Shown here: positions 1 to 8,206 of the stretch, piece by piece
How the letters are laid out: every line of letters starts with the position of its first letter
How positions within the stretch are numbered: position 1 is the first letter of the stretch
Assembly (NCBI RefSeq): GCF_003173615.1
Contig: NZ_QGNA01000001.1
Location: forward strand, 1,716,385 to 1,780,384
Reading direction: 5' to 3'
Length of the DNA stretch: 64,000 bases
Source: Falsiroseomonas bella
Lineage (GTDB): Bacteria; Pseudomonadota; Alphaproteobacteria; Acetobacterales; Acetobacteraceae
Position numbers and translations under genes: made by a program
Notes under the pieces: generated by a model
The model's database searches: none
The model's input: the letters and a program-made list of their open reading frames with translations, nothing else
Told to the model about the DNA's origin: nothing

Positions 1-26
1 GGGGAAGGCCCCACCGGGCCTTCCCC
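1..26 (-). terminator. Hairpin terminator after the fasciclin gene
   Basis: GGGGAAGGCC and GGCCTTCCCC form a perfect 10-bp stem around a 6-nt loop, 16 bp beyond the stop of the minus-strand gene 43-588. Any U tract would lie outside the window, so only the stem is visible. Confidence 0.6.
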
Positions 27-42
27 TCCGTCGCCGCAGCCG

Positions 43-588
43 TCAGCGGATGAGCACGGCGTCGATGCCGTGGATCACGCCATTCGCGCATTCGATGTTG
101 GCCTGGACGACATTCGCGGTGACGTTCTGGCCCGCGCTCACCTGGACGTTCTGCGAGCCCTGCGGGCGGGAGAAGGAGAGCGTGTTGCCCGCCTGGGTGG
201 TGAGCTGCACGCCCTGCCCCAGCGCGGCGGCGGGGAAGCGGCCCTGGATCACATGCGCGCCCATCGCGGCCGGGGCCAGCACAGGATCGGCGTCGCGCCG
301 GCCGGACTCACTCGGATCGCGCGGGAAGATCCGGTCCACCAGCCCCGGCGGGACCTTGTCGATCGCCGCGTTGTTCGGCGCGAAGATGGTGATGTTCTGC
401 ATGGTGCGGACGGTGTTCACCATGTGGCCGCTGTTCATCGCGTTCAGGAAACGCGAGTAGTCGGGCATGCCGGCCAGGACGTCCACGCAGTTCCGCTGCT
501 GCGCGGAGGCGGGGCTGGGCGTCGCGACGAGCCCGACGGCGAGGCCGAGGCCGAGGGTGGCGGCGGCAAGGGTGGAAGCAGAGCGCAT
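43..588 (-). CDS. Secreted fasciclin (FAS1) domain protein
   Basis: Exported single-domain FAS1 protein of about 181 residues. FAS1 domains usually act in cell-surface or matrix adhesion; the ligand here is unknown. The start at 588 gives a clean signal peptide (basic MR, hydrophobic stretch, ASA-QQ cleavage region) and is preceded by AAGGA 9-10 nt upstream. An upstream ATG at 639 would add 17 residues and spoil the signal peptide. FAS1 landmarks are ITIFAPNNAAID in the first half and the closing NGVIHGIDAVLI block. An unusual insert rich in D, S and R (about residues 90-102) replaces part of the usual middle region. It stands alone, downstream of arfB but separated by an AT-rich gap of 167 bp that probably holds its promoter. 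Confidence 0.85.
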   Translation of the reverse strand: MRSASTLAAATLGLGLAVGLVATPSPASAQQRNCVDVLAGMPDYSRFLNAMNSGHMVNTVRTMQNITIFAPNNAAIDKVPPGLVDRIFPRDPSESGRRDADPVLAPAAMGAHVIQGRFPAAALGQGVQLTTQAGNTLSFSRPQGSQNVQVSAGQNVTANVVQANIECANGVIHGIDAVLIR

Positions 589-755
589 GACGGTGTGTCC
601 TTGGACTTTCGGTTGCGTTTGACGCGCAGTCGACGTCATCGCCGGCGTCGCAATGATTTGAGACGCCGCAGGCCAAGGCTGCCTTGCGGAGGATCAACCT
701 TAACATTACGAATGAGTTATTTACGGGTACGTGATATAATTAAAACCATAGATCG
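589..755 (-). promoter_or_regulatory. AT-rich gap upstream of the fasciclin gene
   Basis: The stretch 705-765 is much richer in A and T than its surroundings and lies directly upstream of the fasciclin gene. It is the likely promoter region. I could not recognise a specific -35/-10 pair. Confidence 0.3.
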
Positions 756-1181
756 TTATTCTGGGGCGGGTTTCTCGCCCCGCAGCCGCTTGACCCCCGC
801 CCGGCGTGCCTTCCCCTCCAGCCGCCTTTCGCGCGCCGCGCGCGTCGGCTTGGTCGGCCGGCGCGGCGGGGGCGGCGGCTCGGCGGCGCGCGCGACAAGC
901 TCGGCCAGGCGCTCGCGCGCCTCGGTGCGGTTGCGGTCCTGGCTGCGGTGGCGGCTGGCCTCGATCACCAGCACGTCCTCCCCCGTCACTCGGCGGCCGG
1001 CGAGCCGGCGCAGCCGGGCCAGGATCGCCTCCGGCAGGCCGGCGCGGGCGAGGTGGACGCGCAGTTGCACCGCCGTCTCCACCTTGTTGACGTTCTGCCC
1101 GCCGGGGCCGGAGGCGCGCAGGAACTGCTCCTCGATGGCGGTTTCGGGAATGATGGGCAGCGGCGCCATGCCGGCGGGCAT
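756..1181 (-). CDS. arfB: ArfB-like peptidyl-tRNA hydrolase (ribosome rescue)
   Basis: Release-factor-like protein of 141 residues that frees peptides from stalled ribosomes by hydrolysing peptidyl-tRNA. The catalytic GGQ is at about residues 27-29 inside the motif ASGPGGQNVNKVETAVQL. The basic C-terminal tail (TKPTRAARERRLEGKARR and onward) is the family's mRNA-channel-binding extension, so length and layout fit ArfB/YaeJ and not full RF1 or RF2. The start at 1181 has a weak ribosome binding site; the second Met at 1169 is equally possible. It is a lone gene. Confidence 0.93.
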   Translation of the reverse strand: MPAGMAPLPIIPETAIEEQFLRASGPGGQNVNKVETAVQLRVHLARAGLPEAILARLRRLAGRRVTGEDVLVIEASRHRSQDRNRTEARERLAELVARAAEPPPPPRRPTKPTRAARERRLEGKARRAGVKRLRGEKPAPE

Positions 1182-1302
1182 AGGCGCTTCGCGCGCGCCG
1201 CGTCCAGCGGCGTGACATCGTCACCGACGGGGCGGCGCGACGGTGCTTCCATGCAGATCAGACGCGGCACGGAGCCGCGCGAGAGGCAAGGAGAGAGTGG
1301 CC

Positions 1303-1503
1303 ATGACGACCAATGTCGGCGGGATCGACCGCGTGCTGCGCATCGTCGCGGGTCTGGTGCTGCTGGCGCTCGGCGCCTTCGGGCCGCTGGGCTGGTGGGG
1401 GCTGGTCGGCCTGGTGCCGCTCGGCACGGCGCTGGTCGGGTTCTGCCCGCTCTACCCGCTGCTCGGCATCAACACCTGCCCCGCGGGCAAGCGCGCCGCC
1501 TGA
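1303..1503 (+). CDS. DUF2892 small inner-membrane protein
   Basis: Protein of 66 residues with two membrane segments (about 10-27 and 30-48), then a CPLYPLLGINTCP signature typical of the DUF2892/YgaP C-terminal membrane family. The start is chosen because AAGGAGAG lies 8-9 nt upstream; longer in-frame starts have none. In some relatives this module is fused to rhodanese, but no rhodanese domain is present here. Function is not established. Confidence 0.85.
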   Translation: MTTNVGGIDRVLRIVAGLVLLALGAFGPLGWWGLVGLVPLGTALVGFCPLYPLLGINTCPAGKRAA

Positions 1504-1516
1504 GCGCGCGCCGCGA

Positions 1517-1546
1517 GCGGGCCGGGCGGCACGCCACCCGGCCCGC
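1517..1546. terminator. Bidirectional terminator hairpin
   Basis: GCGGGCCGGG and CCCGGCCCGC form a perfect 10-bp stem with a 10-nt loop between the convergent ends of the DUF2892 gene and the TonB receptor gene. Confidence 0.6.
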
Positions 1547-1556
1547 CGCGTGCGCG

Positions 1557-3512
1557 TCAGAACACGAAGCGCGTACCGACAACCAGACTGCGGCCGGCGA
1601 TGACGAAGCCGTTCGCCGGCTCGAAGCGGCTGTTCGTCAGGTTGCGGCCCTCGGCGTAGAGCGCGATCGCCTCCGTCGCCTGCCAGCTGGCGGTCAGGTT
1701 CAGCACCGCGCCCGGCTTGTTGTAGGCGATGGTCGTCACCGAGCTGCCGTCGTCGTTGTAGCTGGCGAAAGGCCCTTCGGGCGACCGGCCGGTCCAGATC
1801 AGCTCCGGCACGATCACCACGCCGCCGCCCGGCGCGATGCGCGCCAGACCCGCCACCGCGTTGCGCGGCCGGCGCGCGAGCGGCGCGCCGGTGGCGTCGT
1901 CGCGCGTCTCCGTGATCGTCCAGTTCGCCGTCAGCTCCAGCCAGGCGGCGGGGCGCAGCGTGGCGGAGAGCTCCACCCCCTGCGCCCGCGCATCCTCGAC
2001 ATTCTCGAGCGAGGAGAAGGCGGCGTTGAAGTTGATCAGGTCGCGGAAGCGCGTCTGGAAGAAGGTGGCGCCGAGCGTCGCGAAGTCGTCGCGGCCGAAG
2101 GCGGGCAGGTCGCTCTCGATCCCCGCTTCCCAGGCGAAGGATTCCTCCGGCCGCAGGTCGGGGTTGCCCTGGAAGAATGTGCCGATCGTGCCGAAGCGCT
2201 GGAACAGCGACGGCGCCTTGAAGGCGGTGCCGGCCGAGAGCAGCAGCCGCGAATTGACCTCCGGCACGTCGAGCGTGGCGCCGAGCCGCCAGGCGGTGAA
2301 GCCGCCATAGCCTTCCGCCTCGTCCTGCCGCACGCCGCCGAAGATCTCCAGCCGGTCGAGGAAGCGCGCCTGGCCGCCGACATGATAGGCGGTGGAGCGC
2401 GCCGTCGCGTCCGTCACGGTCTGGAAGGGCAGGCTGCCCGCGGTGCTGTCGCTGCTTTCGATCTCGCGCGTGATGCCGAAGGTCATGCGCACGTCGCGCG
2501 CGGCGCCGACGGTGCCGAAATCCAGCCGGTTGCCCCAGTCATAGGTCTCCCGCGTGCCGCGGAAGATATCGTCCGTGCGGGTGGGCGAGAGGCTGTCGGG
2601 CAGGTTCACGTTGCGCCGGCGATCGTCCGTGACGGCGGCGCGCAGGCCGGTGGTCCAGATGCCGAACAGCACCGCCTCGCCGCGCACCTGGCCGAACCAG
2701 CGGCGGTCCTCGATCTCGTTGTTCGGATCGTCGTTCGGCACGTTGTCCAGGCCGAACTGGTTCTCCCGCCAGCGCAGCAGCCCCTCGATGCGCGTGGTCG
2801 GCGTCGGCCGCACGCCGACGCGCGCGGTCGCCGCGCCGCCCGAAAATCCTTCGCGCTCGCCGGTGTTGGACCAGAAGCGCGGCGCCGTGGCGTCGGAGGC
2901 GCGGGTGGACAGGCCCTGGCCCATGAACAGGTAGTCGTAGCGCTCGGTGGTGCCGGCGACGCCGCCATTGCCGCCGAGCGTGCGCTGCGTGCCGCCGGCG
3001 ACCTCGCCGAAGGCCTGGAAGGGCGTGTTCGCCGGGGCGCGGCGCGTGATCATGTTCACCACGCCGCCGATCGCGCCCGATCCGTAGAGCGCCGAGGCCG
3101 GGCCGCGCACCACCTCGATGCGCTGGATGTCGCCGAGCAGCTCGTTGCCGAAATTGTAGGCGCCGTTCGGCTCGGAGGGGTCGTTGATCGGCACGCCGTC
3201 CAGCAGCACCAGCACGTGGCGCGATGCGCTGCCGCGCAGGAAACCGCTGGCCTGCTGGCCGACGCCGCCCGCCTGCACCAGGCGCATGCCCGGCACGGTG
3301 CGCAGCGCCTCGGCCAGGGTGCGGTAGCCGCGCTCCTCTATGTCCTGGCGGGTGATGACGGTGACGGCGGCGGGCACGCGATCCTGCGGGGTCGGGATGC
3401 GCGTGGCGGTGACGACGGTCTCGGGCGCCTGGATCTGCGGCGCGGGTTGCGCCCAGGCGGATGGGGCGAGCGCCAAGGCGCCCGCGCAGGTTACGAGAAA
3501 AATGCTTCGCAT
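1557..3512 (-). CDS. btuB: TonB-dependent receptor, BtuB-like (cobalamin uptake)
   Basis: Outer-membrane receptor of 651 residues that takes up corrinoids using TonB energy. A signal peptide ends near APSAWAQ, followed by a TonB box (ETVVTATR), a plug domain with GFLRGSASRHVLVLLDGVPI and RIEVVRGPASALYGSGAIGG, and a 22-strand-type barrel ending in aromatic VVGTRFVF. The start at 3512 is preceded by GGAGGA with a 4-nt spacer. Substrate assignment rests on the cobalamin riboswitch upstream in the same direction, together with BtuB-like plug motifs. No btuC, btuD or btuF genes are adjacent, so the inner-membrane partner is elsewhere. Confidence 0.92.
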   Translation of the reverse strand: MRSIFLVTCAGALALAPSAWAQPAPQIQAPETVVTATRIPTPQDRVPAAVTVITRQDIEERGYRTLAEALRTVPGMRLVQAGGVGQQASGFLRGSASRHVLVLLDGVPINDPSEPNGAYNFGNELLGDIQRIEVVRGPASALYGSGAIGGVVNMITRRAPANTPFQAFGEVAGGTQRTLGGNGGVAGTTERYDYLFMGQGLSTRASDATAPRFWSNTGEREGFSGGAATARVGVRPTPTTRIEGLLRWRENQFGLDNVPNDDPNNEIEDRRWFGQVRGEAVLFGIWTTGLRAAVTDDRRRNVNLPDSLSPTRTDDIFRGTRETYDWGNRLDFGTVGAARDVRMTFGITREIESSDSTAGSLPFQTVTDATARSTAYHVGGQARFLDRLEIFGGVRQDEAEGYGGFTAWRLGATLDVPEVNSRLLLSAGTAFKAPSLFQRFGTIGTFFQGNPDLRPEESFAWEAGIESDLPAFGRDDFATLGATFFQTRFRDLINFNAAFSSLENVEDARAQGVELSATLRPAAWLELTANWTITETRDDATGAPLARRPRNAVAGLARIAPGGGVVIVPELIWTGRSPEGPFASYNDDGSSVTTIAYNKPGAVLNLTASWQATEAIALYAEGRNLTNSRFEPANGFVIAGRSLVVGTRFVF

Positions 3513-3639
3513 CGGGTCCTCCGTGCGACGTGACGACATGCCCCGCGCGGTTTCCCGCACGGGACGGTTGGCGTCGTCGCCACTGGCGGAGCCGAGCTCC
3601 GTTGCGCCGGTGCACCCCGCCCGGCACGCGCGGGACGTC

Positions 3640-3840
3640 TCTGCGCCGGCCGGTCTCCTGGCTCGCGGAGTGCCGGGAGGGATCTCCCGGGGTCCTGCCC
3701 GCCTTCTCGGGGATGCACCCCAATGGCCGATGGGCAGGACGGCTCCGCCTACAGTTGCGGGGGCAGCCGCGGACTCCGTGCGATCCCTCCGCGATTCACG
3801 CGCCGCGACCTTCGGTCGCCTTGCGATCGCGTCGGGTCCT
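3640..3840 (-). promoter_or_regulatory. Cobalamin (AdoCbl) riboswitch
   Basis: On the minus strand, 3648-3663 reads AGCCAGGAGACCGGCC, an exact B12 box. About 90 nt upstream of it is the conserved core GCTGCCCCCGCAACTGTA. Order and spacing match the cobalamin riboswitch family, and it lies in the leader of the btuB-like gene, about 130 nt before its start codon. The family represses receptor synthesis when cobalamin is abundant. The outer limits are approximate. Confidence 0.93.
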
Positions 3841-3940
3841 CACCCTTCTCGCGTTCCCGTTTCAGCCCTTGCGGGCCACCGTCGCATGCGGAGGAGCGTA
3901 ACGCCGACCTGACACCGCCGCCAAGATGGCGGCGCGCCTG

Positions 3941-4561
3941 TCAGGCGACCCAGCCGAAGGCCTCGAAGCCGAGCCAGACGATCAGCACCAGCACCGCGGT
4001 CGCGAAGACCGATCCGGCGATGGTCAGCGCCACGCCCAGGCCGGTCACCTTGCTGTCGTGCTCGATCAGGCCGAGCGCCATGACGATGTTGCCGAAGGCC
4101 GGCGGCCCGTTGGTGAAGGGGCCGGGCAGGATCAGCATGATCGCCACATAGGCGGTGAGCCAGCCGATGATCCGCTCCCCGATCGGGCCGATGAAGAAGC
4201 CGGGGCGCGGCTTCACGAAGCGCTCGATCCGGTTGAGCCCCTTGGAGGAGGCGGAGGCGAGGCGCAGCAGGTCGGACCGCTTGATGCTCTGCCGCGCCAG
4301 GATGCGCGGCAGCTTCGGCACGCGCAGGCCGAGCCCCATCTGGATGCCGAGGATCAGCAGCGGCAGGCCGAAGACGCTCGCCATGCCCGGCAGCAGGCCG
4401 GGCAGCAGAAGCAGCAGCAGCAGCAGGCCATAGGCGCGGTCGCCGAAGGCCGATGCCATCTCGCCGAGGGTGATGCGCTCGCCGGGGAAGGCCGCGGCGA
4501 CCTCCGCCACGATCCGCGAGATCGGCGCCGTATCCTCGGCCTGCGGGAGTTCGAGATCCAT
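3941..4561 (-). CDS. exoD: ExoD family membrane protein (second copy)
   Basis: Integral membrane protein of 206 residues in the ExoD (exopolysaccharide synthesis) family. Visible are the hydrophobic run LLLLLLLLPGLLPG, the family pattern GLPLLILGIQMGLG, a polar middle segment, and FTNGPPAFGNIVMALGLIE, followed by C-terminal membrane segments. Members affect exopolysaccharide production or stress tolerance in rhizobia; the biochemical role is unknown. It follows another exoD gene by 18 bp, probably in one transcript. The pair is about 15 kb from the exosortase polysaccharide locus, so a link is only suggestive. Confidence 0.85.
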   Translation of the reverse strand: MDLELPQAEDTAPISRIVAEVAAAFPGERITLGEMASAFGDRAYGLLLLLLLLPGLLPGMASVFGLPLLILGIQMGLGLRVPKLPRILARQSIKRSDLLRLASASSKGLNRIERFVKPRPGFFIGPIGERIIGWLTAYVAIMLILPGPFTNGPPAFGNIVMALGLIEHDSKVTGLGVALTIAGSVFATAVLVLIVWLGFEAFGWVA

Positions 4562-4579
4562 CGGCGCAGGATGGACGGC

Positions 4580-5311
4580 TCAGGCCAGTCCGAACAGCCA
4601 GGAGAAGCCGGCGAGCAGCGCGTAGAACACCGTGCCGATGATCGAGAGGCCGAGGAAGCTCGCCACCACGCCGAAGGCGGCGCCGGCCAGGATGGTCAGC
4701 GTGTCCTCCTCCATCAGCCCGATCGCCATGATCATGCAGGCGAGGGAGGGCGGGCCGTTGGTGAGCGGCAGCGGCACGATGACGATCAGGCCGAGCCACA
4801 CGCCATAGGCGCCGACCAGCCGCTCGCCAAGCCGGCTGGTCACGACGGAGGGACGCGGCCGCACCCAGCGCTCCACGCGGCGCAGCCAGGGCGTCGCCTT
4901 CTCCGTGATCATCACGAGGTCGGTCCGCCGCATGGAGCGCGTGGTCAGGAAGCGCGGAAGCCGCGGCGCGGGCAGGCCCATCGCCAGTTGCGCGCAGATG
5001 AGCATCAGCGGGATGCCGAAGATCGGGCTGAGGCCGGGGATGTAGATCGGCAGCAGGTTCGGCAGGGCGAAGAGGACGATCAGCACGCCGTAGCCGCGTG
5101 GGCCGAGCGCCTCGATCAGCCCGCCGAGCGTCACCCGGTCGCTCGGCCAGGTGCGGGCGATGGCGCAGACCAGTTCGGAAACAGGTATGGCATGGGCTTC
5201 CGCATGGGGCGCATGCGGCGCGTCGCGCAGGCCGTCTATGGCGGACCCCTCCTCCAGGCGTGCCCGGCCTTGCCGCCGGTGAGCTCCCCGCAGCGTGATT
5301 AGCATGGGCAC
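4580..5311 (-). CDS. exoD: ExoD family membrane protein (first copy)
   Basis: ExoD paralogue of 243 residues, upstream partner of the next exoD gene. It shares the layout of an N-terminal amphipathic segment, LFALPNLLPIYIPGLSPIFG, a basic loop (RSMRRTDLVMI), PLTNGPPSLACMIMAIGLME and two or three final membrane helices. The first 40 residues are polar and His-rich (APHAPHAEAHA), so the true start could be further in, near the conserved IPVSELV. Tandem exoD genes suggest a heteromeric complex or divergence after duplication. Confidence 0.82.
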   Translation of the reverse strand: MPMLITLRGAHRRQGRARLEEGSAIDGLRDAPHAPHAEAHAIPVSELVCAIARTWPSDRVTLGGLIEALGPRGYGVLIVLFALPNLLPIYIPGLSPIFGIPLMLICAQLAMGLPAPRLPRFLTTRSMRRTDLVMITEKATPWLRRVERWVRPRPSVVTSRLGERLVGAYGVWLGLIVIVPLPLTNGPPSLACMIMAIGLMEEDTLTILAGAAFGVVASFLGLSIIGTVFYALLAGFSWLFGLA

Positions 5312-5352
5312 TGGCCGGCCGACAGGGGCGGATTCACGCCGATGTGAAGTCG

Positions 5353-5370
5353 GCCCCGGGCGGCCGGGGC
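5353..5370 (-). terminator. Hairpin after a minus-strand gene remnant
   Basis: GCCCCGG, gcgg, CCGGGGC form a 7-bp stem with a tetraloop. It begins one base after the TGA (5374-5372) of the remnant described next and lies before the exoD pair, so it would insulate exoD from upstream transcription. Confidence 0.45.
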
Positions 5371-5371
5371 G

Positions 5372-5513
5372 TCAGACCGGCTCGAACCTGGCCAGTTCAC
5401 GCAATTGCTGGCTGCGGGCGAAGTCGCGGGCGATGAAGGCGGCGAAATCCGCCCCGCTCTCCGCCCCCTCACGAAGCTCCCGCGCCTGGAATGGCCACCT
5501 GGCCAAGGCTTTG
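5372..5513 (-). pseudogene. Possible C-terminal gene remnant
   Basis: On the minus strand this frame encodes a natural-looking C-terminus (ESGADFAAFIARDFARSQQ, then LRELARFEPV and stop) and is followed at once by a terminator hairpin. No plausible upstream start exists. The frame runs into the 7-bp inverted repeat at 5507-5523 and then opposes the DUF1194 gene. It resembles the tail of a larger gene whose front was lost. I do not recognise the family, and chance coding potential in GC-rich DNA is possible. Confidence 0.3.
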
Positions 5514-5523
5514 CAACAAAGCC
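5507..5523. repeat. Short perfect inverted repeat at the remnant boundary
   Basis: GGCTTTG, CAA, CAAAGCC form a perfect 7-bp dyad, lying exactly where the minus-strand remnant stops making sense and 4 bp before the plus-strand DUF1194 start codon. It could be an excision scar or merely a hairpin. Confidence 0.35.
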
Positions 5524-5527
5524 CTGC

Positions 5528-6169
5528 ATGGAGCCGGTGGATGTCGCCCTCTGCCTCGCCATGGATGTCTCGGCGAGCGTGGATTTCGAGGAATTCGCCC
5601 TGATGGCCGGCGGCACCGCCGCGGCGCTGCGCGATCCCGGCGTGCTGGCCGCGGCCACCGCCGGCCCGCGCCGCGCGGCGGCGCTCTGCCTGCTGCTGTG
5701 GTCGGGCGTGGGGGAGCGCGACCTGGCGGTGGGCTGGACGCGGCTCGATGGGCCCGGGAGCGCCGCGGCGCTGGCCGACGCCATCGAGAACACGCCCCGC
5801 CTGCCGCGCCCCGGCGCGACCGCGATCGGCGAGGGCATGGCCGCCGGCCTTGCGCTGCTCGCGCGCGTGCCGGCCGAGGCGACGCGGCTGGTGCTCGATG
5901 TCTCGGGCGACGGGCGGCACAACCAGGGACGCCCGCCGGGGCCGGTGCGCGACCTGGCGGTTGCGGCCGGCGTCACGGTCAACGGCCTCGCCATCCTCAA
6001 CGAGGAGCCGGACCTGCTCGACCACTACGCGGCCGAGGTGATCGGCGGCCCCGGCAGCTTCGCGATGGACTGCGCCGACTATCCGGACTTCGCCGACGCC
6101 ATCCTGCGCAAGCTGCGGCGCGAGCTGACCGGCACGCTGGTTGCCGGCATGGCGCCGCCGGGCGCATAA
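5528..6169 (+). CDS. DUF1194 / VWA-like protein
   Basis: Protein of 213 residues with a von Willebrand factor A-like fold of the DUF1194 type. The MIDAS-type start is VALCLAMDVSASVDFEEF near the N-terminus. Further motifs are GATAIGEGMAAGLALL and LVLDVSGDGRHNQG, and the family close is FAMDCADYPDFADAIL. Metal-dependent ligand binding is typical of the fold; the ligand is unknown. Family members usually have a signal peptide, which is missing from the chosen ATG at 5528. The frame stays open upstream to 5405, but that part lies in the disturbed region with the inverted repeat, so the original 5-prime end may have been lost. Confidence 0.78.
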   Translation: MEPVDVALCLAMDVSASVDFEEFALMAGGTAAALRDPGVLAAATAGPRRAAALCLLLWSGVGERDLAVGWTRLDGPGSAAALADAIENTPRLPRPGATAIGEGMAAGLALLARVPAEATRLVLDVSGDGRHNQGRPPGPVRDLAVAAGVTVNGLAILNEEPDLLDHYAAEVIGGPGSFAMDCADYPDFADAILRKLRRELTGTLVAGMAPPGA

Positions 6170-6199
6170 GGCGCGCCCGCCTTCTCCTCAGGTCCAGCC

Positions 6200-7315
6200 A
6201 TGCTCCTGCTGATTCCCGGCCCCGTGCAGACGCGCCCCGAAGTGCGCGCCGTGATGGGCGACGACATCGCCCCCTGGGACGACGAATTCCGGGCCGAATA
6301 CGCCGCCATGCGCCCGCGCATCGTGCGGATCGCCGGCGGGACGGAAGGCGTGGACGTCGCGCTTCCGCTGCCCGGCTGCGGCCACATGATCGTGGAGGCG
6401 GCGGTGCGCACCTTCGTCCCCGCCGGCGGCAAGCTGCTGGTGGTGCGCAACGGCAACTACGCCGACCGCCTGGTGCGGCTGGCGACGGAGGCGGGGCGCG
6501 TCGTGGTGCCCCTCGCCGGTCCCGACACCGAGCCGATGGCGCCGGAGAAGCTGGCGCAGGCGCTGCGCGAGAACCCCGATGTGAGCCATGTCGCGGTGAT
6601 CGTCAGCGAGACCGGCAGCGGCATCGTCAACGACCCGAACATCCTCGGCCCCGTCATCCACGCCGCCGGGAAGCGGATGATCTGCGACGCCGTCTCGGGC
6701 TTCGGCGCGCTGCCCTTCAGCCTGTCCGAACACCCCGAATGCGACGTGGTGGTGTTCACCTCCAACAAGTGCCTGGAAGCGCTGCCGGGCTTCGGCTTCG
6801 CGGTGGCGCCGATCGCGCGCCTGGAAGCGAGCGCGGGCAATGCGGGCTCGTGGCTGCTGGACCTGCACGACGTCTACCGCCACGCGGTGGTGAATGGCTG
6901 GGGCAGCTTCCGCTTCACCCCCGCGGTGCAGGCGCTGCGCGCCTTCCGCATCGCCATGGACCTCTACGACGCCGAAGGCGGCCAGCCGGCGCGCCTCGCG
7001 CGCTACGCCCGCAACCGCGACGTGCTCTATGACGGCCTCGTCGCGCTCGGCTTCACGCCGTACGTCGAGCGCCGGCACCAGGGGCCGATCATCGTCAACG
7101 TCCACCAGCCGCGGCACGCGAACTGGGATTTCCGGCGCTTCATCACGCTGATGAAGCAGCGCGGCGTGCTGATCAGCAACTTCTGGAACACCGAGACGCC
7201 GACCATCCGCATCGCCTGCATCGGCGCGATCACCGAGGACGACATGCGCTTCGCGCTGCGCCAGATCGAGGCGACGCTGGCCGAGATGGGCGTGGGCGTC
7301 CCGGCGGCGGCGTAG
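6200..7315 (+). CDS. phnW: 2-aminoethylphosphonate--pyruvate transaminase
   Basis: PLP-dependent class V aminotransferase of 371 residues that converts 2-aminoethylphosphonate and pyruvate to phosphonoacetaldehyde and alanine. The N-terminus LLLIPGPVQTRPEVRAVMG is typical. The lysine forming the Schiff base is predicted at 190 in FTSNKCLEALPGFGF, a PhnW hallmark, and the Asp binding the pyridine nitrogen at about 163 (CDAVSGFGA). No phosphonatase (phnX), phnY/phnA or transporter is adjacent, so the rest of the pathway must be elsewhere. A related alanine-glyoxylate transaminase cannot be ruled out, but the NKC(I/L)E motif favours PhnW. Confidence 0.85.
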   Translation: MLLLIPGPVQTRPEVRAVMGDDIAPWDDEFRAEYAAMRPRIVRIAGGTEGVDVALPLPGCGHMIVEAAVRTFVPAGGKLLVVRNGNYADRLVRLATEAGRVVVPLAGPDTEPMAPEKLAQALRENPDVSHVAVIVSETGSGIVNDPNILGPVIHAAGKRMICDAVSGFGALPFSLSEHPECDVVVFTSNKCLEALPGFGFAVAPIARLEASAGNAGSWLLDLHDVYRHAVVNGWGSFRFTPAVQALRAFRIAMDLYDAEGGQPARLARYARNRDVLYDGLVALGFTPYVERRHQGPIIVNVHQPRHANWDFRRFITLMKQRGVLISNFWNTETPTIRIACIGAITEDDMRFALRQIEATLAEMGVGVPAAA

Positions 7316-7322
7316 CGCGCGC

Positions 7323-8198
7323 TTACCGGCAGCCGCCGACGGTGCGGCAGAAGAAGGCGGCGACCTGGGCCGCCGCCAGCTCCGTCAGCGCTGGCCAGTG
7401 CATGACCATCACCGTGCCGCCCCCGTCCGGTGCTTCCAGACGGGTCCGCTCGAGCCCACCGACGGCGGGCAGGTCCCAGGCATAGCCCGCGCCGCCATAG
7501 CCTATGCGCCGCACCGGCGCCGCCTCCTCCAGTGTCGCGGCGAGTGCCGCGCAGGCCGCCTCCGGGTTCGCCGGATCCTCCCGGCCATGCAGCAGCAGCG
7601 CCGGCGAGGCGGACAACTGCGACGCCGACCGCGTGCTCGTCATCGCGCGCCGCAGCGCCGCGCAGCCGGGATACAGCAGCACGCGCGCCGCCACCGGCCG
7701 CGCGGCCGGCGCACCGGGCATCAGCGCCACGGCCCGGGCCCCCGCGCCGAAGCCCATCGCGCCGAGGCGCGACGGATCGGCCTCCGCGGCCAGCGCCACC
7801 AGCGCGCGCGAGACACGGGAAGCGGCCTCGGCATCGTCCGGCATCGGCGATGCGGCGCCGTCCAGCGAGAGCGGGGCGAGTTCGATCTCCAGCACCAGGA
7901 AGCCGGCGCCGAGCAGCTGCCGGACATAGCTCTCCGCCCGGCCGTCGATGCCCAGCGCGTCATGCACGACCAGCACGGCCGGCGGTCGTCGCGGCAGTCC
8001 AGCTCGCATCGGCGCGGCGGGCCGCGAGATCAGCCCGATCGCGTCGCCTTCGTCCTGATGGATCGGCCTGCGCGGCGGTTCGCGCGGCTCGGCGCTTTGC
8101 GCGGCAGCGGCCAGAACAAGGACAAGCACCGCCGCAATCGTGCCCCTGCGCCATGCGCCGCGGAGCCAGGGCGCGGTCCTGCCGGGGCCCACCCGCAT
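7323..8198 (-). CDS. Exported alpha/beta-hydrolase-fold protein, nucleophile missing
   Basis: Protein of 291 residues with an N-terminal hydrophobic signal (GTIAAVLVLVLAAAAQSAEP), resembling dienelactone-hydrolase-type alpha/beta hydrolases: AVLVVHDALGIDGRAESYVR, then the elbow LGAMGFGAGARAVAL, and LLLHGREDPANPEA with the expected acid. The nucleophile elbow reads G-F-G-A-G, with glycine where Ser or Cys is expected. A GGC to AGC or TGC single change would restore it. It may be a non-catalytic member or use another residue. It starts 8 bp after the small gene 8207-8470, likely the same transcript. Substrate unknown. Confidence 0.7.
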   Translation of the reverse strand: MRVGPGRTAPWLRGAWRRGTIAAVLVLVLAAAAQSAEPREPPRRPIHQDEGDAIGLISRPAAPMRAGLPRRPPAVLVVHDALGIDGRAESYVRQLLGAGFLVLEIELAPLSLDGAASPMPDDAEAASRVSRALVALAAEADPSRLGAMGFGAGARAVALMPGAPAARPVAARVLLYPGCAALRRAMTSTRSASQLSASPALLLHGREDPANPEAACAALAATLEEAAPVRRIGYGGAGYAWDLPAVGGLERTRLEAPDGGGTVMVMHWPALTELAAAQVAAFFCRTVGGCR

Positions 8199-8206
8199 GG
8201 GTCTGC

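Noticed and set aside
1837..2310. Other open frames opposite or within known genes throughout the window
   Set aside because: All overlap well-supported genes and are rich in Arg, Ala, Pro and Ser without motifs; treated as shadows.
948..3533. Open frame of 861 codons opposite the TonB receptor gene
   Set aside because: Shadow of the receptor's codon bias; the receptor and its riboswitch on the other strand are unambiguous.
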